From contig JBJKSO010000037.1 of assembly GCA_046703825.1 (NCBI GenBank), positions 1 through 18,952 of the forward strand: a stretch of 18,952 bases of DNA. Direction: 5' to 3'. This DNA comes from JBJKSO01 sp046703825. Its GTDB lineage: Bacteria > Chloroflexota > Dormibacteria > Aeolococcales > Bog-877. The translations under genes were made by a program, and so were the position numbers. Numbering within the stretch: position 1 is the stretch's first letter; each line of letters starts with the position of its first letter. Below are positions 1 to 7,267 of this stretch, in pieces. The notes beneath the pieces were generated by a model. It saw only the letters and a list, made by a program, of their open reading frames with translations, ran no database searches and had not been told where the DNA came from.

Positions 1-79
1 CTTCCCCGGCGCCTCTCCCCGCTTCTGGTCGCCCGGTCCTGCTCCGCCGCCTCTGGCATCCAGCCACCTCCTGTGGTAT

Positions 80-121
80 GTTTGACCTGCATCGTACAAG
101 AAAGTTAGATGACTGTCAAAC
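80..121 (+). promoter_or_regulatory. Candidate promoter and operator of the ArsR gene
   Basis: TTGACC (82-87) and TTAGAT (105-110) are separated by 17 bp, resembling a sigma-70 -35/-10 pair with a weak -10. The predicted transcript would begin a few bases before the ATG at 123. A perfect inverted repeat, GTTTGAC (80-86) and GTCAAAC (115-121), brackets this promoter and could be an autoregulatory operator. Promoter and operator roles are inferred from position only. Confidence 0.35.
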
Positions 122-122
122 T

Positions 123-458
123 ATGACCTCGGAGCACGCCGTCCCCGTTCTGTCCGGCAGCGAGACGGAGCCGATGCCGGTGGCGGAGATCACGGCGGTC
201 CTGCAGGCGCTAGCCGACCCGATGCGCTTGGCGATGGTTCGCCAGCTGGCCGACTGGGGCGAGCCGAGAACCTGCGGCGAGTTCGCCCTGCCAGTGACCA
301 AGGCCACGGCGAGCCACCATTTCCGGGTGCTACGCGAAGCTGGCCTGATCGAGCAGCGCTCCGATGGAACCCGCAAGTGGACGCGGCTGCGCAGGGCCGA
401 GGTGGACGCCGTCTACCCTGGGCTCTTGAACTCGGTGCTCTCACCGAGAAGCAGCTGA
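123..458 (+). CDS. ArsR-family winged-helix transcriptional regulator
   Basis: A DNA-binding repressor of the ArsR/SmtB fold, 111 residues from the ATG at 123. The core ALADPMRLAMVRQLADWG is the usual first helix pair, and TKATASHHFRVLREAGLIEQ is the recognition helix running into the wing (RSDGTRKWTRLR). The metal-binding ELCVCDL motif of ArsR/SmtB sensors is absent (only one Cys, in RTCGEF), so metal sensing is not supported and the ligand is unknown. The frame is open back to 78, but a promoter-like pair (82-87 and 105-110) lies in that extension, which favours the start at 123. No Shine-Dalgarno precedes it, so the mRNA may be nearly leaderless. A perfect 7-bp hairpin (431-437/442-448, loop CTCT) lies just before the stop and lacks a T tract. 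The gene converges on the hydrolase at 737. Confidence 0.88.
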   Translation: MTSEHAVPVLSGSETEPMPVAEITAVLQALADPMRLAMVRQLADWGEPRTCGEFALPVTKATASHHFRVLREAGLIEQRSDGTRKWTRLRRAEVDAVYPGLLNSVLSPRSS

Positions 459-477
459 ACTAGACCCCGCCTCGGTT

Positions 478-538
478 GGCGCCAGTTGCGGTGAAGGCCT
501 GGGTGGCTGGGGCGCCAGCCGGAGCAGGCGCCAGTTGC
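478..538. repeat. Short direct repeat in the 459-736 intergenic stretch
   Basis: GGCGCCAGTTGC occurs at 478-489 and again at 527-538, with a third GGCGCC core between them. The stretch 459-736 between the convergent ArsR and hydrolase genes holds no convincing gene; its open frames are low-complexity proline/arginine/glycine-rich. No intrinsic terminator with a T tract is visible there. Confidence 0.4.
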
Positions 539-736
539 CCGCGGGTCGGTCGCGGTGGGCCTAGCGGTATCTCCCACGCCGGGTCTTGTCCTTCGGGCGT
601 TGGCCGTGGGTGGGGCAAGCGCGTCTGCCCGCCACCATCCACGCCGGGCTCGGACTGTTGAGGGAGCGCCACCTGGGCCGCGCACGAAGTTGCCGCGCTT
701 GCAGCGGAGCCATCCCGAAAGTCAGTCTCACCGCTC

Positions 737-1741
737 TTAGGGCACCCGGCTCTTCCCCTCAACGTCGGAGATGAAGTCGGTCAGGCCGCGGAAGTAGGTC
801 TCCTGGTCGTCGTACATGGCCATGTGGCTACCGCGCGGACAGAGCAGGAAGCGGCCTTGGGGCAGCCGCTCGGCCATCATGGCCATGTGCTTGGGGTCCA
901 TGGTGTCGTACGTGGCCCCGATCACCAGAGTTGGCACCTTTATCTGACCCAGAGCCTCGATCCGGTCCCAGTGCTCGAGCGTTCCGCTGGCGCCGAGCTC
1001 ACTCGGACCCTGCATCGGGACGTAGATGGCGCGGTTGATATGGCGGAAGGAGCGCTGCACGGGCTCCGGCCACTCCTCCGCCGGCATCCGCAGGAGGTGC
1101 TTGACGTAGTAGTGCTGGGTTAGCAGCTCGTCGTAGCGGGCGGTCTCGGTTTCTCCCGCCGCCTCCATCCGCTGGATCTCGGCGAGCACGTCCGGTTCGA
1201 TCGAGGGCATCATCGTCGTGCGGGCGTAGTCGTTGTAGGCAGGGATGCTCGCCATCATGTTGGAGATCACCAGGCCTTTGAGATGCTGCTGGTGCGCCAG
1301 CGCGTACTCGATGGCGAGGATTCCGCCCCAGGAGTGCCCCAGCAGGTAGAAGTCCTCGGCGTCCAGACGCAGGGCGATCCGCACCTGCTCCACCTCGTCG
1401 ACGAACCGCTCAAGCTGCCACAGATCGGGTTCGTCCGGCTGGTCGCTGTAGGTCGAGCCGAGCTGGTCGTAGTAGTAGTACTCAACACCGGCGGCCGGAA
1501 GGTAGCTGTCGCACGCCTCAAAGTACTCGTGGGTGCCGGCGGGTCCGCCGTGCAGGAGCAGCAGACGCGCGCGGGGATTGTTCCCCACTCGCTTAGTCCA
1601 GACGTTGAAGCGGCCCTTGGGCGTGCCGATGGCAATCAGGCGGGCGCCCCCACTCAAGCGGTCGTCACGATCGGCCGAGTCCAGGTAGCTGTCAGCGGTC
1701 AACCTGTTCCCCCAACGTGGTTCTAGCCCCCCTGCCGGCAT
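737..1741 (-). CDS. Proline iminopeptidase-like alpha/beta hydrolase (peptidase S33)
   Basis: A probable cytoplasmic proline iminopeptidase that removes N-terminal residues, typically proline, from peptides. It has 334 residues, slightly longer than the usual ~290-320. The oxyanion-hole motif LLHGGPAGTHEYFE lies near 62-75, the YYDQLGSTYSDQP block near 90-102, the nucleophile elbow GHSWGG has Ser137, the probable acid is Asp279 in GATYDTMDP, and the catalytic His306 is in RGSHMAMYDD. This is the pattern of the pro_imino_pep_2 (TIGR01250) group. Related enzymes hydrolyse other amides or esters, so the substrate is not certain. There is no signal peptide. The start used is an ATG; the first ~30 residues are poorly conserved and a later start is possible. 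It lies 83 bp after the MerR gene on the same strand and is probably the last gene of an MFS-MerR-hydrolase operon. Confidence 0.85.
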   Translation of the reverse strand: MPAGGLEPRWGNRLTADSYLDSADRDDRLSGGARLIAIGTPKGRFNVWTKRVGNNPRARLLLLHGGPAGTHEYFEACDSYLPAAGVEYYYYDQLGSTYSDQPDEPDLWQLERFVDEVEQVRIALRLDAEDFYLLGHSWGGILAIEYALAHQQHLKGLVISNMMASIPAYNDYARTTMMPSIEPDVLAEIQRMEAAGETETARYDELLTQHYYVKHLLRMPAEEWPEPVQRSFRHINRAIYVPMQGPSELGASGTLEHWDRIEALGQIKVPTLVIGATYDTMDPKHMAMMAERLPQGRFLLCPRGSHMAMYDDQETYFRGLTDFISDVEGKSRVP

Positions 1742-1824
1742 CGACCGGTTTCCCGGGCCAACCTACCGGTCCAGCTTAGGCCCACGGTCGCAGCACCAGC
1801 AGGGAGACGCCGGCCCTCCCCGCC

Positions 1825-2334
1825 TCAGCTCCCGAGCGTCTCGACGCTGGGGTCGTCGCGAGCGTCGCCCGCTTCGGCCCCCGGGCCCAAGTCGACCAGG
1901 TGCTGCCGTCGGTGCTGCAGCCTCTCGGCGAGCCGGGCGCGGAAGTCCTCCAGATGGGCCAGGCGTTCGTCGATCCGACCCAGAAGCTGTTCGGTGGCCT
2001 GGATCGCCTCGGTCATCAACTGGCGGCGCCCCCCCGCCGAAGCGTCGCTCCGATAGGCCGCTCTGAGGTCATCGATGTGCGCCTCCGTCTCCAGGACAGC
2101 CCGGATATCACCCAGGGAGAGGCCAGCCAGCCTCTGCAGGTCGCGGACGTGGCGCGCCCGCTCCAGCTCCGACTCGCTGTAACGCCGCTCACCACCGCCG
2201 CGGTGGGCGGCGGGGGCGAGCAGGCCCATCTCCTCCCAGTAGCGCAGGGTCCGAGGCGTGACCCCGAGCGCCCGGGCCGCCTCGCCAATCTGCAGTGCCG
2301 CAGACCCAGCGAATTCGTCTCGCGGATTAGGCAT
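1825..2334 (-). CDS. MerR-family transcriptional regulator
   Basis: A 169-residue regulator with the MerR N-terminal winged helix: LQIGEAARALGVTPRTLRYW, then EEMGLLAP and RRYSESELERARHVRDLQRL. The C-terminal half is a long charged amphipathic helix (about residues 90-150) expected to form the antiparallel dimer coiled coil. There is no conserved Cys pair or metal loop and no large effector domain, so it is not a CueR/MerR metal sensor; the trigger is unknown. The ATG at 2334 is preferred over an upstream GTG at 2367, because it leaves the transporter stop (2351-2353) 16 bp upstream and has GGGAAG just before it. It lies directly downstream of the MFS gene, so it is likely co-transcribed and a local regulator of the efflux operon, possibly through the palindrome at 4169-4182. 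Confidence 0.88.
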   Translation of the reverse strand: MPNPRDEFAGSAALQIGEAARALGVTPRTLRYWEEMGLLAPAAHRGGGERRYSESELERARHVRDLQRLAGLSLGDIRAVLETEAHIDDLRAAYRSDASAGGRRQLMTEAIQATEQLLGRIDERLAHLEDFRARLAERLQHRRQHLVDLGPGAEAGDARDDPSVETLGS

Positions 2335-2350
2335 CGCTTCCCGTTGGGGG

Positions 2351-4075
2351 TCAGGCCGCGCTCTCACCTGCCGCCGCCTTCGCCTGCCCGTGGACGTAGC
2401 GACCGCCGCGGCTCCAGGAAGCCGCCGCAGCCACCAGACACAGCCCGAGTGAGAAGTCGAACGCCACGTGGAGGCCGGATCCGAACGGTCCGCTGATGAG
2501 GCCAGCGAAGAACCCGTGGCTCATCAGATGGGCGACGGCGTGGTGCGGCAGTCTGGCAAGCAGTCCGGCAGGGAGCAGGTGCGCCATGGGGTTGTAGCCG
2601 AGGAAGGCGGCGAAGAGGGTCTCCACCGGCGGGAGGTGCGCGATCCGCGCCGCGTCGGCGGTCGGCACCCCCTGCGCCAGGAGCCCGTGGTTCAAAGCTC
2701 CCGGCAAGGTGGCCGAGAGCCCGAGGATGACGAGGGAGAAGAAGATCCCAATCGAGAGCACCTGGGCTGAGTTCTGGAAGGTTGCCTGCATCCCGCCGCC
2801 GGCGCCGCGGTGCTGGGGTGGCAAGCTGTTCATCACCCCCGCCCGGTTGGGGGCGGCAAAGGCTCCCATCGAAAGGCCATTCATGAGCAAGATCAGGCCG
2901 AACGCCCAGTAGGGAAAGTCGAGGGGAAGGATTTCCAGCAGCCCGAAGCTGAGCGCCGCGCCCAGCATGCCCCCGGTGGCGAACGGGCGGGCGCCGAAGC
3001 GGTCCGAGAGGATCCCGGCGAGCGGTCCGGCTAAAAGGAAGCCAGCGGTGAGCGGGAGCATGAAGATGCCCGCCCAAAGCGGCGTCGACTCGAAGCTGTA
3101 GCCGTGCTCGGGCAGCCAGATCCCCTGGAGCCAGATGATCAGCATGAACATCATCCCGCCACGGGCAACCGCCGAGAGAAAGCTGGAGAGCACCCCGGCG
3201 GTGAAGGCCCGGATGCGAAAAAGCGCCAATCGGAACATCGGCTCCAGAGTCCGAGTCTCGATGACGGCGAACGCGACCAGCAGCACGACTCCGGTGGCGA
3301 GCTCGCCGTCCACCGCCGGATTGCCCCAGCCCATGGCGGCTCCCGCGTAGGGCTGGATCCCGTAGGTGATGCCGATCATCACCAGCACCAGACCGACCGC
3401 GAAGGTGAGGTTGCCGGCCCAGTCGATGCGCGCGCGTCTGCGCATCCCGAGCTCGTGGAGCCGGAAGTATGCCCAGAGGGTGCCGGCAATCCCGAACGGC
3501 ACCGACACAAGGAAGACAAGCCGCCAATCAATCGGCCCCAGTAGGCCGCCGAGCACCAGGCCTATGAATGAGCCGCTGATGGCGGCCACGTTGTTGATGC
3601 CGAGCGCCAGGCCGCGCTGGTTGGCGGGGAAGGCATCGGTGAGGATCGCGGCCGAGTTGGCGACCAGAAAGGCGGCTCCCACGCCCTGGGCGACGCGCAT
3701 CAGAACCAGGTAGAGCGCGCCCGCGTCCCCGGTCATCCAGGTGACGGTGAGCAGCAGCGAGGACAAGGTGTAGACGGCGAAGCCGAGGTTGTACATCTTG
3801 ACCCGGCCGTACATATCGCCTAGGCGGCCCAGACTCACCACCAGCACGCTGCTCACGACCAGAAAGCACAGGATCATCCAGAGCAGGTAGAAGCTGTTCC
3901 CCGGTTTCAGGGGATCGAGGTGAATGCCTCGGAAAATGTCGGGAAGGGCGATCAGCATGATCGAGGAGTCGATCGTGGCCATGACCACACCCAAGGTGGT
4001 GTTGGCCAGCGCCACCCACTTGTAGGCGTCCGGCCGGGCGGCGCCTTGGTCGGCGCCGGGGTCGGCAAACCTCAA
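2351..4075 (-). CDS. MFS drug/proton antiporter, DHA2 (EmrB/QacA) family
   Basis: A cytoplasmic-membrane transporter of about 574 residues with roughly 14 hydrophobic segments, fitting the DHA2 multidrug efflux family (EmrB, QacA). Diagnostic features are the TM1 motif ATIDSSIMLIALPDI with a membrane Asp (about residue 36), motif A GRLGDMYGRVK between TM2 and TM3 (about 83-93), motif B LMRVAQGVGAAFLVANSAA, and motif C-like GSFIGLVLGG. The open frame extends to 4135, but the TTG at 4075 is preceded by GGAGGAG with a 7-base spacer, a strong ribosome-binding site, whereas the extra N-terminus is arginine-rich and unlike the family. The MerR gene follows within 16 bp, so efflux and regulation probably share one transcript. 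The exported substrate cannot be told from sequence. The C-terminus carries a long loop between the last membrane segments (around residues 460-520). Confidence 0.93.
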   Translation of the reverse strand: MRFADPGADQGAARPDAYKWVALANTTLGVVMATIDSSIMLIALPDIFRGIHLDPLKPGNSFYLLWMILCFLVVSSVLVVSLGRLGDMYGRVKMYNLGFAVYTLSSLLLTVTWMTGDAGALYLVLMRVAQGVGAAFLVANSAAILTDAFPANQRGLALGINNVAAISGSFIGLVLGGLLGPIDWRLVFLVSVPFGIAGTLWAYFRLHELGMRRRARIDWAGNLTFAVGLVLVMIGITYGIQPYAGAAMGWGNPAVDGELATGVVLLVAFAVIETRTLEPMFRLALFRIRAFTAGVLSSFLSAVARGGMMFMLIIWLQGIWLPEHGYSFESTPLWAGIFMLPLTAGFLLAGPLAGILSDRFGARPFATGGMLGAALSFGLLEILPLDFPYWAFGLILLMNGLSMGAFAAPNRAGVMNSLPPQHRGAGGGMQATFQNSAQVLSIGIFFSLVILGLSATLPGALNHGLLAQGVPTADAARIAHLPPVETLFAAFLGYNPMAHLLPAGLLARLPHHAVAHLMSHGFFAGLISGPFGSGLHVAFDFSLGLCLVAAAASWSRGGRYVHGQAKAAAGESAA

Positions 4076-4168
4076 AGCTGAACTCCTCCGACGGCGCTGC
4101 CGCCGGAAGTCGCCCGGGGCGGCCACCCGACCCAAGGGCGGTGCAGGAGCTCGGCGGCGGTCCGCGAT

Positions 4169-4187
4169 CCTTTACGTAAAGGTAAAG
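4169..4187. promoter_or_regulatory. Candidate MerR-type operator upstream of the MFS-MerR operon
   Basis: CCTTTACGTAAAGG (4169-4182) is a perfect 14-bp palindrome. It is followed directly by another GTAAAG, giving CTTTAC-GTAAAG-GTAAAG (4170-4187). It stands out as AT-rich in GC-rich surroundings and lies about 95 bp before the TTG start of the efflux gene. Palindromes of this TTTACGTNAA-like type are known for some MerR-family regulators such as LiuR. A MerR gene is encoded in the downstream operon, so autoregulation is a reasonable inference. I could not place a convincing -35/-10 pair around it. Confidence 0.45.
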
Positions 4188-4232
4188 ATAGCGGCCCTCG
4201 GACCGCAGCGACCGGAGCGGGGTGCCTTGCCC

Positions 4233-4634
4233 CTACCGGGGACGCTCGCGAAAAGGCTGCGTGGGATGCCGTTCGCCGGCCTTGCTCTGGTCCCAGGAAG
4301 GAGTGAAGTCGAAGATTCCCGGGCCGTATTGCCCGGAGCCAGGCTGCAGCCACCACCGGTTGAAGGCCGCCCAGTGCGCCCAGACCCACGCGCGAACACC
4401 GCCAACCTGCCTACCCTCCTGCGCCGCCGTGGCGCGCTTGGCGGGCGGTCTCCGGCACTCGGGGAGGGGCAGCACGGCAGCGATGGCGGAGGGCTCGGAC
4501 CCCGACGCCGACCCGCGTCCAGCAGCAGGGCTCGCCACCACCTCTTGGGGGCAAAGACCGGCGGCGCCGACCGGGCCGATGCTGATCACCTTGCCACCGC
4601 CATCAGCCCTGCTGGAGTCGTGGTCTGCCGCCAT
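4233..4634 (-). CDS. Possible small hypothetical protein (133 aa)
   Basis: Not recognised. The ATG at 4634 is preceded by AAGGAGG with an 8-base spacer, one of the best ribosome-binding sites in the window. The predicted protein is soluble-looking: a low-complexity Ala/Gly/Ser/Pro N-terminal two-thirds, then a more protein-like C-terminal segment rich in Trp and aromatic residues (WVWAHWAAFNRWWLQP, then GPGIFDFTPSWDQ). G/C at third positions is common there. Against it, competing open frames cover the same stretch on the plus strand, and no family is recognisable. If it is not real, 4076-4743 is a ~670-bp intergenic region with only the palindrome at 4169 and the promoter-like -10 near 4734. 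Confidence 0.38.
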   Translation of the reverse strand: MAADHDSSRADGGGKVISIGPVGAAGLCPQEVVASPAAGRGSASGSEPSAIAAVLPLPECRRPPAKRATAAQEGRQVGGVRAWVWAHWAAFNRWWLQPGSGQYGPGIFDFTPSWDQSKAGERHPTQPFRERPR

Positions 4635-4733
4635 CGTCTTGGCCTCCTTGTCCGCTGGGTTCGCCGTGTCCATCCGGGGTGGTTTGCCATCTCGGCCAAC
4701 GGCACCGATCGAGTATGGCTGATTTGGACCGTC

Positions 4734-4744
4734 TATAACATTTA
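4734..4744 (+). promoter_or_regulatory. Candidate -10 element of a leaderless regulator mRNA
   Basis: TATAAC at 4734-4739 ends five bases before the ATG at 4744, so transcription would begin at or beside the start codon. No Shine-Dalgarno precedes either ATG (4744 or 4756), which agrees with a leaderless message. No good -35 hexamer is visible at the expected distance. Confidence 0.35.
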
Positions 4745-5427
4745 TGATCTGCGTGATGGACCCGAGCGACGCCGTTGACCGCATGGTCGTGGCCCTCCAG
4801 GACACCACCCGACGCGAGATCTTGCTCTCGTTCTACGCCGACCCCGGGCCGCGCACGGTCAGCGAGGTGACGGCGGCTTCCCGAGTCCACCGGTCGGTCG
4901 TGTACGCCCACCTGGAGAAGCTGCTCGGACTGGGCTATTTGGTCAGCGGTCGCGCCCGGGGCCGGCCCGGCAAGCCGGCCAAGACCTACCGGCTCGCCCC
5001 CAACCCACCCGGGGCGGCGCCGCCGGGGCGCAACCTCTTCATCCTCGCCTCAGTGCTGAGCCGGGCCGTTCAGGCCACCGGAGCCGCTGGTCTGGCGGAG
5101 GTCAGGGCCAGCGCCTACTCCGCCGGCCGGCACCTATCCGATGGGCGTGTGCCACCGGGACGTGCTCTCGATCCCCTGCGCCATCTCAGCGAAGAGTTCA
5201 CTACCGCTTTGGACAATCAACTGGTGGTCACCCAGTGCATCTTCCGGGAGGTCTGCGCTGCCGAGCAGGCGGTGATCTCCGCCGCCCACGCCGGTCTGAT
5301 CGAGGGCGCACTCCGAAGCGCCGCGATCGAAGCGCCGGTCGCCCCCCTCGGCTGTGGCGCGTATTGCTGCTCGTTCCGAGTGGAATGGCCCGGGTGGCGC
5401 GAACTAGCGCCCGCGGACCGACCCTGA
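4744..5427 (+). CDS. COG2345/SufR-like helix-turn-helix regulator with cysteine-rich sensor domain
   Basis: A 227-residue transcriptional regulator. Residues about 8-85 form a winged helix (DTTRREILLSFYADPGPRTV, then RSVVYAHLEKLLGLGYLVSG, and a KPAKTYRLAP wing). The C-terminal half carries Cys165, Cys171, Cys204, Cys208 and Cys209 in the pattern QCIFREVC...HAGLIEGAL...CGAYCCSFRV. This resembles COG2345 regulators and the Fe-S repressor SufR, whose C-terminal cysteines bind an iron-sulfur cluster. Cluster binding is therefore inferred, not shown. The start could be the ATG at 4744 or 4756; no Shine-Dalgarno supports either. It is followed one base after its stop by the DUF488 gene, so the two are almost certainly translationally coupled. 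Unlike typical SufR it is not next to suf genes here; its targets may be this local cluster. Confidence 0.82.
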   Translation: MICVMDPSDAVDRMVVALQDTTRREILLSFYADPGPRTVSEVTAASRVHRSVVYAHLEKLLGLGYLVSGRARGRPGKPAKTYRLAPNPPGAAPPGRNLFILASVLSRAVQATGAAGLAEVRASAYSAGRHLSDGRVPPGRALDPLRHLSEEFTTALDNQLVVTQCIFREVCAAEQAVISAAHAGLIEGALRSAAIEAPVAPLGCGAYCCSFRVEWPGWRELAPADRP

Positions 5428-5428
5428 A

Positions 5429-5836
5429 GTGGACCCGCGAGCCCCGCGTGGCGTGCGCTCCGGAGGCGATCAGCCCGGGCAGCGCGGGCTCGCCACCAAG
5501 TCGGTGCGCGATCCCGCCGAGCCCGCCGACGGCCGCCGGATTCTGGTAGATCGGCTCTGGCCAAGGGGCGTCTCGCGAGAACGCGCCCAGCTGTCCGAGT
5601 GGCGGGTTGAGCTTGCTCCCAGCACCGAGTTGCGCAAGTGGTTTGACCACGACCCGGCCCGCTGGCAGGAGTTCCGCCATCGCTACCGGAGCGAGCTGGA
5701 GCTGAGCGGCCGACTGGCCCAGCTGGGTGAGCTGCGCCAGCAAGCCCAGCAGGAGCGCATCACCTTGCTGTTCGGCGCCAGCGACGGCGAGCACAACAAC
5801 GCGGTTGCGCTGCTGGCGCTGGCCGCCGAGCTGTAG
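5429..5836 (+). CDS. DUF488 family protein (YeaO-like)
   Basis: A 135-residue protein of the DUF488/YeaO family, of unknown biochemical role. The hallmark VDRLWPRGVSRERAQLSEW (about residues 40-58), APSTELRKWFDHDPARWQEF, and the C-terminal ITLLFGASDGEHNNAVALL fit the family closely. Homologues usually begin about 20 residues later, near LATKSVRDP, so the GTG at 5429 may not be the true start; a GTG at 5453 is an alternative. The stop of the upstream Fe-S-type regulator is one base before the GTG, pointing to coupled translation and co-transcription. No membrane segment or signal peptide is present. Confidence 0.88.
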   Translation: MDPRAPRGVRSGGDQPGQRGLATKSVRDPAEPADGRRILVDRLWPRGVSRERAQLSEWRVELAPSTELRKWFDHDPARWQEFRHRYRSELELSGRLAQLGELRQQAQQERITLLFGASDGEHNNAVALLALAAEL

Positions 5837-5923
5837 AGCAACCCACCCCCACTCCTCAAAGCCCGCAACGCCGGCGCCAGGCGGGCGCTGCGTGGCCGAG
5901 TCGGGACGGGTAGAGTCGATGCG

Positions 5924-7135
5924 GTGGCCGCTGACGCCCCGCCCTTCGACCTGACCCTCGAGCAGCTGCGGAGCCGCTCGAGCATGAAATGGCGGGCGGC
6001 GGATCCCGATGTGCTGCCGCTCTGGGTGGCCGAGATGGACGTGATACCGGCGCCGCGGATCGTGGAGACGGTGTGCTCGGCGGTGACCCGGGGGGACACC
6101 GGCTACGCGTTCGGGGCGGACTATGCCGAGGCCTATTGCGCCTTCGCGGAGAGCCGCTGGGCGTTCGGTGGTTTCCATCCCGGCCGCAGCGCCGTGGTTG
6201 CCGACGTGATGTCCGGGGCGGTTGAGCTGCTCAAGCTGGTGACTCGGCCCGGCGGCGCGGTTTTGGTCACGCCACCCGTCTATCCACCCTTCTACTCCTT
6301 CCCTGAGCATCTCGGCCGGAGAGTCGTGGAGGTGTCGTTGACGCCCGCGGGACGGCTGGATCTGCCCGCACTGGCGGACGGTTTTGCGGCGGCCGCCGCC
6401 CACGGGCCGGCGGCCTTCCTCCTCTGCAACCCCCACAACCCGACCGGCACGGTCCACACGCCCGACGAGCTTGCCGCTGTGGCCGCCGCCGCGGAGGCGA
6501 CCGGGGTCCGCGTTGTTGCTGATGAGATCCATGCACCGCTGGTGCTTCCCGGCGCAACCTTCACCCCTTACCTGTCGGTTCCGGGAAGCACGCGGGGGTT
6601 CGCCCTGGTTTCCGCGTCCAAGGCCTGGAACCTGCCGGGATTGAAGGCGGCGCTCGCCTTTGCCGGCACCGACGCCGCCGCCGACTTGGCCAGGTTGCCT
6701 GAGGAGGTAAGCCACGGCCCAAGCCATCTCGGCGTGATCGCCCACACCACCGCTCTGCGCCACGGCCAGGAGTGGCTGGACTCTGTGGTCAGTGGCTTGG
6801 ACCGGAACCGACAACTGCTCGCGGACCTGCTCGCAACCCATCTGCCATCCGTGGGCTGGACTCCCGGCGCGGCGACCTACCTGGCGTGGCTCGACTTCAG
6901 CAACCTACCGGGGATCGTCATGGATCAAGGCGCGAGCGCACCCACCCGCGGAGACGTCAGCGTTCGCTCGGGTGCGGGCGCCTGGTTTCTGGAGCACGCT
7001 CGCGTCCTGCTGAGCTCCGGGGCCGCCTTTGGCTCTGGCGGCCAGAGGTACGCGCGGCTCAACTACGCGACCTCGGCCAGCGTACTCGCGGAGGCGGTGG
7101 CGCGGATGGGGCAAGCCGTCGCCCGGGCGGGCTGA
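5924..7135 (+). CDS. MalY/PatB-type PLP-dependent cystathionine beta-lyase / aminotransferase
   Basis: A fold-type I PLP enzyme of 403 residues, the normal length for the MalY/PatB group, which cleaves C-S bonds of cystathionine or cysteine conjugates to pyruvate, ammonia and a thiol. Visible features are LPLWVAEMDV near the N-terminus (31-40), typical of this group, PVYPPFYSF (118-126), NPHNPTG (169-175), DEIHAPLV with PLP-ring Asp200, SASKAWNLPGLK with Schiff-base Lys233, and ARLNYATS with carboxylate-binding Arg378. The start is a GTG at 5924; an ATG at 5919 is out of frame. It lies 87 bp after DUF488 on the same strand and may belong to that operon. If so, a sulfur-releasing enzyme would sit beside a putative Fe-S-sensing regulator, but that link is inference. 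Confidence 0.9.
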   Translation: MAADAPPFDLTLEQLRSRSSMKWRAADPDVLPLWVAEMDVIPAPRIVETVCSAVTRGDTGYAFGADYAEAYCAFAESRWAFGGFHPGRSAVVADVMSGAVELLKLVTRPGGAVLVTPPVYPPFYSFPEHLGRRVVEVSLTPAGRLDLPALADGFAAAAAHGPAAFLLCNPHNPTGTVHTPDELAAVAAAAEATGVRVVADEIHAPLVLPGATFTPYLSVPGSTRGFALVSASKAWNLPGLKAALAFAGTDAAADLARLPEEVSHGPSHLGVIAHTTALRHGQEWLDSVVSGLDRNRQLLADLLATHLPSVGWTPGAATYLAWLDFSNLPGIVMDQGASAPTRGDVSVRSGAGAWFLEHARVLLSSGAAFGSGGQRYARLNYATSASVLAEAVARMGQAVARAG

Positions 7136-7267
7136 CCACAGCTCAGCGCCTGCGGATCTGGGGCTCCGGGTTTGACGAGGCGCAAACCGCTCGATCGGGA
7201 AAAGGCCGTACGTCTGCCTCGAGGCGGCCGCCGTAGCCAATTCGTGGCACACCCGCGCCCAACGTTG

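Noticed and set aside
4222..4778. Two long plus-strand frames (about 166 and 183 residues) in the MFS-regulator spacer.
   Set aside because: Low-complexity, Arg/Pro/Ala-rich, no ribosome-binding site; the minus-strand frame has much better initiation signals.
5228..6841. Minus-strand frame of 537 residues antisense to DUF488 and the PLP enzyme.
   Set aside because: Gly/Arg-rich low-complexity shadow of two well-recognised plus-strand genes.
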